Below, in pieces: positions 38,401 through 50,400 of a DNA stretch of 64,000 bases. Location of the stretch: positions 20,615,761 through 20,679,760 of the forward strand of contig CM055104.1 of the NCBI GenBank assembly GCA_029204225.1. The letters are read 5' to 3'. A program made the translations under genes and the position numbers. The notes under the pieces were generated by a model, which made no database searches, was not told where the DNA came from, and was given only the letters and a program-made list of their open reading frames with translations. Positions within the stretch are counted from its first letter, which is position 1; every line of letters begins with the position of its first letter. Source of the DNA: Diphasiastrum complanatum (lineage: Eukaryota; Streptophyta; Lycopodiopsida; Lycopodiales; Lycopodiaceae).

Positions 38401-41400
38401 CTCAGACCATCTGGCTTGCCGGCCTCTAAGGTCTGGCTGCTTACAAAAGTATCTCAAGGTATCATGATCAGTGAATACCTCAAATTCCGATCCATACAGA
38501 TAATGCCTCCATGCCTTTAATGCATGAACTATAACTCCTTTTCATGAGTTGGATAAATTTTCTGAGCATGGTTGAGCTTCTTGCTCTCAAAGGCCACAGG
38601 CCTACCCTCTTGCATTAGAACAGCTCCCACAACAATGTCACTCGCATACATATCTATAACATAGGGCTTTTGAGGGTCTACAATCTTTAGAGTGACGCAC
38701 TCAGCAATAGCTTGTTTCAACTGATCAAAGCTTGCTTGCTGCAGTTCAGTCCACTCACCAAATCTATTCTTTTGAGTCAAATCAGTCAAAGATGCTGCAA
38801 TATAGGAGTATTTTTTAACATATTTTCTATAGAATACTGCCAATCCAAGAAAAGAACAGAGTGTTGTCAAATCAGCTGGCACAGGCCACGCAACGATCAC
38901 AACAACCTTCTTAGGATCTGGCCTTACTCCATCAACAGACACTACATGACCAAGATACTCAATCTCTTTTTTAAACGATTCACTTTTTTTACTATTGGCA
39001 AACAAAGTGTTTTCCCTCAAAGTAGACAACACAGTCCTAAGGTGAGCCATATGCTTGACCTCACCTGCACTGTAAGTCAGAATGTCATCAACAAAGTTTA
39101 CGACAAATTTACCCATATACGGTCTGAGCACATCATTCATCATCATCATGAATGTAGCTGGGGCATTAGTCAATCCAAATGGCATCACAAGATACTCATA
39201 GTGACCGAACCGAGTTTTGAAGGCAGTCTTGTGTACATCCTCTTCACGAACTCTAACATGATCAATCTTATGTTCAACATTCCTCTTAGGAGGTAAAACA
39301 GATGGAAGATCATCTATGAACACATCTGAAAACTCTCTCTTAATCTCTTGATCCAAATTGGCAATAGTACTGGTTTGCACACACTGCATGCTACTCTGAC
39401 TAGTTAGTAGACATATCAAGTAGAAAGCAAACACACATGCACTCACAATGGATCCTACGCAACTGCGTAGCTGAAACAAGCGGTCCAGGAGGCACATCCC
39501 GCTCACCACGAAGGGCATTTATCACACCATCAAACTGGAATTCATACACATGAGTATCCCAGGCTATGTGTGGCTTCTGCATCGTGTGCCAACAAATGCC
39601 CAACACCACATCAAACCGCGCAAGCCGTGTTATTTCAAAATCCAACTCTTCTGTGTAGCTTTGTACAGTTAGTGGAATGCCCACAACCCTCTTATCCCAA
39701 ATCTTTGTACCCTTTCCATCAGCCATTTCCACTGTGTATTGGTACTGGGATGGTTGAGTATTCACACCTAACTTCCGTATTAAAGTTGAATTCAACACAT
39801 TATGAGAGGACCCAGTGTCAAATAGAACCTGAACATCTCTACAGCTGTCCTTGCATAGCAATAAGAGAAGTGTTAGGAAATTGATACCCTTGGCGAGCCG
39901 ATTTTGACAAAAGCGCTGGTGGAGCCGTGTCCACTCTCCTGACCACCGAAACATTCATGAGGCGTGGAACATCTGGATTGGCTTCCTGCTCGATCTCTTC
40001 CACTGTCATAGGGTCATCAACCTGGTTCATTTGGTCCACCTGAAGATTATATGTGGTCCGCATCAAGTTCCGTGGACATTCCTTCCACCTATGCTGTCTT
40101 AAACATCCAAAACAGAGGTTCTCCCGCTTTGCACGTTCTTGGTCTTGAGGCGACAACATTGATGGACGCTGACCCTTTTGGGCATTGGGCTGCCCATACA
40201 ACCCTTTGCCTTTTGGAACCCCTGCACCCTTTTTCCTTTGGTCACCCGGAGCTTGCCACTGATTGGTTTGACCTTCAAACTTTCTGTTTTTGTTCCATTT
40301 GCCCTTGCGTCCCCAAGGTTGCTGACCACCTGTACCAGCTATCGCAACAGGATCCGGGCCTTTTTTTCCATCTTCATAATACAAAGCCATCTGGATGGCT
40401 CCCCGCAAATCATGAATTTGCTCCTTCCGCACGAAAGGGCGAATACTCTCTCGAAGTCCCTCCACAAAGTGAAATATTTGCATGTACATAGGAACTTCTT
40501 GAGGAATGCGTAACAAAGCCTCTCGGTACTTGTCTGCGTAGTCCTGCACGCTCAAGTTACCCTGCTTCAAATAAGACCATTGTTGCATGGCTCTGTTGTT
40601 TTCATCCATAGGCACCCAGTTTTGCGCAAACATTTGCCGGAATGCCTCCCATGTGGTTGGAACTAGGTCATCCTTTTCCACCTTCTTCCACCACCTTTGT
40701 GCTGACTCTTGAAAACGATATGTGGCTTCAGCAATCATCTCAGTTTCATCGTCTATGCCACACATCTGGAATGCTTTCTCCCACTTTTGCAACCAATTCT
40801 CAACGGCATCAATAGTTCTCATAGATACTGCTCCAGTGAACTTCGTGTTAGAAGTAATAAATGATAATGTTAGTTTCCCATAGGTTACTTTGACCCAAAA
40901 GGTCGAGACTTGTGTAACCATGGGTCAGGTTTACTATTTAGACCATGTTAAGTCAATTTTAGTTGAGTTGGACCCAATTTTGGTCCAGTAGTAATTTGTG
41001 GGTCCAAGTAAAGTCTAATTATGTTAAGGGACCCTATCTTGACTTTTGGGGGTGCCCTATAATTAGTAGTGGGTCTTGGAAGGTTCTAGAACTTAGAGTT
41101 TGGAAAAGTCTAGGCCCTTGGAAGGCCTATTTATATCTACTCTTTGTTCATTTGTAATTTATTCCCTTTCAAGCATTGCTACTACTTTCTCTCTCCTTGA
41201 GGGCGCCTAACCCTCTCCCTCTTCTTCTTCTTCCTCTTTTTCTTCTTCTTGTATATGGAGATTGAATGTTAGAAGGATCTTGGCACTTTGATTTCCTACA
41301 CTTCGGAGGTTGTAAATCTTTGATAGTAGGTAGATTTCTCTTTCGAAACCCCAACTTAGCTTCATGGCCCGTTGACAATGTCCTTTCTGCTTCCATAGCT

Positions 41401-44400
41401 GTACCACTGACTCTCTCAGGAACACTAACCCCTTTACCTTTGAGTTGCTCCAGAATCAGCTTAAGAGTAGCTTCGATAGTATCCACCTTGGAATATATAG
41501 CATCTAATCTCTGTGGATCTTGACTGGTGTTGCTTGCGGATGCCATAGCAGAAAAAATAGGTAGCAGAAACATAGCAAAACCAGGCTCTCAGCACCTCAA
41601 ATCACTACACAGATAGGTTGCCCTGAATTCCTAGAAGAATTGGATAGAATAGATCTCCTACAGCCAAGTTCTAACTACACATAGACTCTTCTTCTCCAAA
41701 AACCAGCAAACTGGGGTTTCAAACTGACAATTGGCCAAAAACTATGGATGATCACCGAATCAGAAGGCGAAAAGCCCTACCCTACCAGCGACCTACCACA
41801 AGAAGCTTATTGCAACTGACAGTTCTGAAAAATACTGAGTATTGAAGAAGTTACAAACAGATTAACAAATCCTATGTGGGCTGGATTTTCACAAAAGCGA
41901 AAGAATAATCAAGCCGCGTATTAGAAAATGCTCAAAGGCTGCCTGCAGATCAGCAATCCACCATAGGGCTTCAATCTGCTATCTTATGGGCTCCAAATCT
42001 GCCAACAGATCACTTGCAGTAGGGCGCTGGCTCTCCAAGAATGCTCCAAACCCTAACTGAAGATGCGAAATCCCACACAAGTTTTGAAAGTAACTGCTCT
42101 GATACCAAATGTTGCACACAAGCTCACAAACCCCAAGTAAATACACCCGCTGCAAGTCTCCTCCCAACCATAGCTGCATAGGAATACCATCATGAGGAAT
42201 GCCTGATTAGGCTCACACTATATCCCCTCAAGCACCCCTTAACCCTGACACATCCTAACGTCGACACATGGCAAACTCCATGCACAGCCGACACTTGCCA
42301 CTTGGCAGTACCCTGACACATAGGCAAGCTAGTAGGTGGACAGTCTGACACGTGTCGCTCATACATTGGACCAAGTGTCCCAATGAGCATATGACACGTC
42401 TTGTTGACCTGTCCATTGACCGTCTGACAAGTGTCACTCATGCACTGGACCAAGTGTCCCAGTGAGCATATGACACATGTCACGTTGACCAGTCAACCCT
42501 TCCTACTTTTTAGGAGGTTAGTCCAGCAGCAGACTCTTATGAGACCCAGTACCCCCTTGGCCATCTCGAATTTAGTCACTATAACAGATATTTACATTGC
42601 AATTTACAATTGTCTCCACAGGCCGGTGACTTAGCCATTTACAATTTCATAATTATAATCTACCATACATTGGGCAAGGGATTCTAAGTACATTTCCATA
42701 ATATTGAAAATTATTGATTGGATGAGAATTCTCAGCTATATTTGAGTTTCAATCAAGGCAAGATTACATTGGCAACATCTTACTTTTGTGGAAAAGCTTT
42801 TAATTGGTGGAAAAAAGTGCTACATGACCAGGAGTTGACACGACAAATATAGGATAACTTCAAGGAGTTTTGTATGGAAGCTTTCATAGATTATTATATG
42901 GAAATGTGTTATTGATTGGAACAAATTGGTTCTGTGAAGGCATATAACGAGAGATTGTGTTTGGTATTGTCCAAGGTGCGGCTTCCAATGTGTCAAAAAA
43001 ATCCAGCAAGGAAGTGCCAAAAAGTTCACCACAAATGAGGGCACCCAAGCTGCCCAATTGTGACAGAAAAGCCAGCAAGCGATATGTGGTGACGAGGTTG
43101 CCAAATTGTCCACTAAATACACTGCCAAGTAGGGAAGTAGGCTTCCCAGGTGTGATAGAAACTTTAGCAAGTGATAGGTGGTGAAGAAGCTGCCAAAATC
43201 TGCCTCCCTTCGATGGCCAGCTCCAATCTGATTCATTGTTGGTCTCTTCCAGCTTGCTCTCCTACTCTATCAAGCCAATCACACAGGAGAAAAGGACCCA
43301 AGATTTGTAGCTTCAAGTGAACATATTTCAAAAAACGGCTTTTGAAAGGTGATGCAGCCCCAGAATGAACTCTACACCTTCCACATATTTACACGTACGA
43401 TCAACACTAGAACGTAGGTCGAGGTTACTTTTATCCATATTAATTTCATAAGAATATACCTATGGATTGATATTTTATGGTTGTAGCTTTGATTTTGTTC
43501 AGCATTATCTGGACTCGATATCAATAGGTTGAGAAGACGCATTCATTGACTGCCTCTAGCTTTTCTTTTGTAACATTTAGATAATTGACGAATAGCTGCA
43601 AAATCTGAGAATGGGGTTTTGTGACAGCCATGGAGTCCTTGGTGATGGCTTGTTGACTTGTATAAAATCATCCTATCAACTACCTTGCTAGTATGAAAAG
43701 TATTAGAAAAGCTTATGTTTTCTAATTTACGATTTCACTTATTGAGAATATTGATAGTTGATTAGGAAAGAAATGGTGATGCTGACAAGTTTCATCTTTA
43801 TTGAAGAGCACGCTATGCATACGCATCATCTTGTTGCATGGTTTATTATGATGCCTACTCTATATTCTTTTGACAAAATAAATTGGGGTGTGACAAGTTT
43901 TTTGCATCTTCAGGCTCAATTACAAGCCCAATTTTGCGAACCGGTTGCGAAGTCAATATCAAGTTGAGGTTGAGGTTTGTGCTCTATGATGCAACTGAAA
44001 ATGACACATGGTGATTAGATTTTTGCAACATAGGACCTTAATTTCTAAACATGTTCATTCATTGCATTTATGGTGCTTGTCTGGTCAGATTCGGCATCTC
44101 CCAATTGGAGATGCTACTTGGATAGCTCGAGATAAATTTCATGAAACAGAATACGTATTGGATTTCATTGTTGAAAGAAAGGCAGTTGATGACTTGTGGA
44201 CGTCCATCAAAGATACTCGATATAAACAACAAAAATTACGATTGATGGTAAGGGCACATGTGATACTTAAATCAAAAACTTAATCCATTTTCTCTATATT
44301 TTCATTATGTTTCTTAATTTTTCCATTGTTTTGATATCAGTTTCAATGATCTTGGCTTGAAGATTTGATTCCTTCCTTACAATTTAGTGTTTATGCTAGC

Positions 44401-47400
44401 AGTTGAGGAAGAGCTGAGAAGGGCTTTTCTTGATTCTCTCTGTGGAAGTACAGTAGCAGATGCCCTTAGCAGAATGCCTATGATAAACGAGCTGAGTTTT
44501 ACTCAGATTCGTAATGAGTTACTTGAGTCCTTGAGAGGGAAGTGCCAGCATGATGCATTCTTCTCTACTATTTGGAAGTCAGTCCAAAGCAGACAGTTAC
44601 AGACTCCAGAACCAGTTCCCGGGGCTGGTGCCAGTTCATCCAAGAATACGACAGCTTCCGTTGAGGATGATGATGAGTCCGAGTATATGTCGTCAGATGA
44701 CGTTGAGGATTCTGAGCCTGTATTACCCAAGCAAACCCCAGTGGTTGAGGGTCAGTTGACTCAAGGATTCAAATGGAAACAATATTACCTTCGGAGTCAT
44801 CATAGGCACGTTTTTTGCGTCGAAGTGTACGATTATACAATTGCCGTGAGGAGTGGAGGAGATGGCGGGCGTGGAAACGAGCATGTGTGACAGAGTGGTG
44901 AAGGGATCGACATTCCGTGTCATACCATGGTGGATGGAAAGGTCAGGATGATCGTGGATGGACTGGTTTGTGTTTATGAGGTTTAGAGGGGAAAGCCAAG
45001 GTAGCAGCAGTGTGGAGATAGGTGGTGAGGAAGGTGGCTTGTGACTCCAGCGGTTCACTGTGTGGAAAAGAGTGAAGTAAGGAGGTGAGGGATTCCTGGC
45101 AGAGTGGGATGGAGAGGGGGTGGAAGGTGTATTTGGGTGCACGGGGAAGGATGGACTGGTGTAGAGGTTGTAATGGTGGAAGGTGGCCAATAGCGAAGGA
45201 TAAGAATGAATGATCAGAGAGGGTGGTAGGGGAGATATGGAATCTATGAATGATAGGGATGGATGACGGTGATCCTGTAATAGATCCTAACACCACAGTA
45301 GGGCAAACACTAACTGATCCACCCAACCTTGCCTACTCCCTGATATAGAGTAAGCCCCTCCTAGCCCAGTGTGAGGACTGGTAGCATGCAACTGCCAAGT
45401 GTCGGCCACGTGGCACTGACGTGGCCGACTGCACGTCGGGACCCAACTGGGGGCCCTATCCTGCTGACAGGGTCCCTAGGCTGTGTTAGGCCCGCCATAG
45501 CTATGGACCGTGCTGGGGCACACTACTCACACTGTCTTGCCCTGTTGGTCATGTACGCTGGACACGACCCTGACTGTGGTATCTGACCTATCTGTGTTCT
45601 CTAGGGTTCGGCACTGGTTACGAGCTCGTAACACTCCCTCCCCCTTAAGAACCGTCTTGGTCCTCTAAGACAAAGTCTGGAAAAATCTTGTGAAGGACGC
45701 TGCCTCTTTCCCAAGTGGCATTCTCAACAGGCTGATCATTCCACTTAACCAGATATTCTCGGTATAGAGTATGACGAGTCTGCGTCTCTCTACTATCAAG
45801 AATCTCCTCTGGCTCATGTGGAGGTTGTTGAGGATCCAATGGGAGAACTAGAACACTGTCCCCTACCAGATTATCTGATCTGGTTAAGGCTTTTCGTAAC
45901 TGACTTACATGAAAGACTGGAAAAACCTTACTGCTGTGTGGGAGTTCTAGTTCATAGGTGACCTCGCCTAGTCTCCTACTGATGGTAAAGGGACCACAAT
46001 ACCTTGGAGACAACTTAGCACACACTCCTGATTTGAGGGTTTTAGAGTCAACTGGGACTCTCAAGTAGACTCTCTCACCAGTGGAGAACTGCACATCGCT
46101 GATGCATAATGCCTGGCTCGATCCTGGGATTGTCTAATGCTACGCTTAGCATGTTCTATCATCTGGTTTAGGTCTTCTAAAAAGTTTCCGGCTGCTTCAA
46201 CTTTTTCTTGTTTAAACCCTACAGCTGTGGGTGAGCGTGGCTGAAAACCGTACATCAGCATAAATGGGCTGTATCCCGTAGCTGAATGTTTGGTACTGTT
46301 GTAAGCAAACTCTAATATCGAGAGATACTCCTCCCAATTAGTCTGCCTCTTGCTGACGTATGCACGAAGCATATCCTCCAGCACTTGATTTACCCTTTCT
46401 GTTTGACCGTCCGTCTGTGGATGGTCGGTGGTACTCATATTAAGTTTAGTATGGAGATGATGGAATACTGCCTTCCAAAAATTTCCAGTAAACTTACTGT
46501 CCCGGTCGCTGACTATGCCGGAAGGTAGACCGTACAATTTAAATAGCCCGTCTACAAACAACCTCGCTAACTCTGGAGCTCTAACGGTTGTTTTGGTCGG
46601 AATAAAATGAGCCATTTTGGTCAGACGGTCAACTGTGACCCATATAGCGTCATTACCCTTTTGGGTTTTAGGCAGGCCTACTATAAAATCCATGGAGATA
46701 CTCTCCCATTTACCAGCTGGTATTTCTAAGGGATGCAACAACCCTCCTGCCTTTAAACGCTCTGCTTTATTTACTTGACATTTCTGGCAACTGGTTACAT
46801 ACTGGTGGACGTCCTTTTTCATACTGGGCCAGAAAAATTGCCTACGAAGAAGCTCATAGGTCTTCTGTATGCCTGGGTGTCCCGCGCTAGGATTGTCATG
46901 ACATTCATATAGGACCTGCTGCCTATAATCCTCTGAATTGGGGACACATACTCTATCTCTATAGAGCAAGTACTCATCTTGAATGGAATACTGTTTCCAT
47001 TTGAATCCTTGAGTCAACTGACCCTCAACCACTGGGGTTTGCTTGGGTAATACAGGCTCAGAATCCTCAACGTCATCTGATGACGTATACTCGGACTCAT
47101 CATCATCCTCAACGGAAGCTGCCGTATTCTTGGATGAACTGGCACCAGCCCCGGGAACTGGTTCTGGAGTCTGTAACTGTCTGTTCTGGACTGAGTTCCA
47201 GATAATAGAGAAGAATGCATCATGCTGGCATTTCCCTCTCAAGGACTCGAGTAACTCATTACGAATCTGAGTAAAACTCAGCTCGTTTATTATAGGCATT
47301 CTGCTAAGGGCATCTGCTACTGTATTGAATTTTCCACGCCTATATCTGATAGACATGTCAAACTCTTGCATCAACTCTGCCCAACGAGCTTTCCGACCTT

Positions 47401-50400
47401 TAAGCTCAGGTTGATTGCAAAGGTATCTGAGACTCTCATGGTCTGTCAGGACCTCAAAGTTGGCACCATACAAATAATGCCTCCAAGTCTTAAGGGCATG
47501 GACTATAGAAAAGAGTTCCTTTTCATAGGCACTATACCTAGTCTGTGCTGGCTCGAGTTTTTAACTCTCGAACGCAACTGGTCGTCCACCCTGAGTTAGC
47601 ACAGCACCTACTGCAAAGTCGCTAGCATCTGTTTCGACCACAAATGGCTGATTGGGGTCGACGACCTTTGAAACTGGTGCTGTAGCTAAGACTGTTTTGA
47701 GAGCATCAAAGTTCTCCTGTTGTGCGGACTTCCAAATGAACTCCTTTCCCTTCCCCTTAAGGAGATTTGTCATAGGGACTGCTATCTGAGCATATTCCTT
47801 GACAAATCGTCTGTAATATCCCGCCAGACCAAGAAAGATTTGAAGTTCCAAAATATTCTGAGGTCTCAGCCAACTGAGTATGGCTTTAACCTTATTTGGG
47901 TCCATCTTAATCCCATCTGAAGAGATAATGTGACCCAAATATGCTACTTCTTCAACGAAGAATTCACACTTGGATTGTTTAGCATAAAGCTTATGCTTTC
48001 TGAGCAGTCGAAACACCTTTCTGAGGTGTTTTAGATGCTCCTTCCTCGTTTTGCTGTAGACGAGGATGTCATCTAAAAATACGACTACAAACTTACCCAA
48101 GTATGGTCTGAGGACACTGTTCATCAAGGTCATAAAGGTAGCTGGAGCATTTGTGAGCCCAAATGGCATCACCTTAAACTCATAATGACCGTGACGAGTC
48201 CTAAAAGCTGTTTTCGAGACATCTTCCGATTTTATACGGACTTGATGATATCCCGATCTGAGGTCTATTTTACTGAAAAACTTAGCCCCGTCGAGTTGAT
48301 CAAACAACTCGTCTGCCCGAGGCATAGGGTATTTATTCTTAATTGTGACTTTATTGAGGGCTCTGTAATCTACGCAAAGACGCATAGACCCCTCCTTCTT
48401 TTTCACCAATAGGACTGGTGAGGCCCATGGTGAACTACTGGTCTGAATTTGGCCTTTCCCAAGATAGTCTGTTAACTGCCTAGTTATTTCTTCATCCTCT
48501 GTTCGGCTGACCCGATACGGAGGTTTAGAAACAGGTGCTGTACCTGGTACTAGGTTTATTACATGATCTACCTCTCTGCTAGGTGGTAAACCATGTGGCA
48601 AATCTTCAGGAAAAACATCTTTAAATTTAGACAATAAAGTTTCTAATTTACTGATTTTCTGCTGAATAGAACTGGAAATAGAAACTTCAGGAATAAACTG
48701 AAAGTCACATAAGAATACCTATGGTCTTCGTCTCCGATTAGCTGACAGAGCTCTGAACTGCAGACCATAGGGCTGTTGGGAACATCATGCTCCCCATGCA
48801 ACTGGATCTCTCGGCCTTTATACTGAAAGCTGAGGGTGTTCTCCTGATAGTTTCTGTGGAGGGAAGGTCCTAAACTGTAGAGCCAATCTCTCCCGAGAAC
48901 AATGTCTGTTCGATCCAGGTGCATTATCTGAAAGTTTATTTGATCTTGGTACCCCTGAATACCAAGATTTAACTTACTTACCATAGTTTCCCATATTTTT
49001 TTATCTTCACCCTTAGCTAATGAAACTATGTACCTATGCTGACTAGGTACTTCTGGTAGTTTAAGCTTTTTAACCAGGGTGTGGTTGATGAAATTATGGG
49101 TTGCCCCATCATCAACCATGACTCTTACTGACTGGTTACCAACTTTCCCATGCATACGTACTAGGTCATGCGGCCCAAAGCTGAAGGGTCTCGCTAGCAT
49201 TGCAGAGGTCAGCTGGCAACAGTGTTCATGATCTTCATGATACACTTTGATCTCGGAAGCTGCCGAGTCACTTGGGAAACATACAGTCTGAACAAGGATG
49301 ATTTTTAGTGAAAGGCCCCTTGGGACACTGTCTGACTGTGTGTCCCTTGCCCATACACACAAAGCACAAACGTTCTTGTTTGGCTTTCTCAAAATCATCT
49401 GGTTTTAAGGGCTGTATGAGTGAAGGGCGTTTCTGAGGAGCTTCACCTTTAAATTTATCTTCTTTCTTTCTTTTTAAAAATTTCTTTTTAAATTGAAAGT
49501 CTTTCTGAGGAAACTGCTCAGAAAGTGGTTGCTGTCTCGCTCTCTTCCTACCCACTGAATCATCATAGATTTGAGCATATCTGAGAGCTTGCTCAAGGGT
49601 AGTAGGCGAGTTTCTCTGGACCTCTACTTTATATTCATCTTTGAGGACCACGGACAAATCCCCTAATTTTTTGATAGTCATCCATATTTTTAATCTTTAA
49701 AATTGCTTCTCGATACTGCGAGATATATTGGATGAGGGACTTGTCCATTACTGTTCTTTCCCAGGCTTCCCAGGCTCTATCAAGTTCATTCTCTGGTAGA
49801 AATTCTCTTAGGAAAGCTTCTTCAAAAGCTTTCCATGACCGGGGAGTCTGCCCAGTCTCCTGGAGATTTAACCACCACTTATAGGCCATAGGCCCTAAAG
49901 AAAGACTGGCCTCAATTGCTTGCAAATGGTCAGGGGTCTGTTTAAGAGCATGAATGTTCTTCCATTTGCTGAGGAAGGTTTGTAGAATATCTGCATTTCT
50001 ATCCTTCTCTTCCCCATTAAAAGTAGGAGGCTTTAAATCTTTAAAAACACTGGGGTGAGACCGTAAAGTCTCACCCGAAACTGATGGAAGTGGAGAAGGG
50101 GATAACTGAGAAGTGGAGGGAAGGCTTCCTTTCGCGGAGCTCAAAATCAAGTTTTTGAGTTCAGCAAACGAGTCGTCCACACTGGACTTGAAATTGGCTA
50201 ATGCCAGCTTCAGTTCATCCACTTCTGTTACCAATTGGAGGAACTGCTCCTTGGTAACCAGTTCGTCGAGTTCTTCGGCGAACTGTTCCTGTTCTTCTAC
50301 TTCCATGGGTTCCTTCCCTTTTCTGTAAGCCAAGGCTTCTGTTTCAAGTTCGTCGAAGCCTCTCTCCTGGGGTTGATCAGGTCCCTGAGGAGTGGTCATC

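Larger units (their letters stand above)
36955..42586 (-). mobile_element. Ty3/gypsy element G, 3' end lost
   Basis: Minus orientation. It has a 5' LTR at 42110-42586, primer site GCTCTGATACCA at about 42097-42108, leader, gag (split by a solo LTR), protease, a deleted RT, RNase H, integrase and the first residues of a chromodomain ([11 protein letters not shown]). The 3' LTR and the rest of the chromodomain are absent. Element I's LTR begins exactly where the chromodomain stops. A different family from A/B. Confidence 0.85.
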
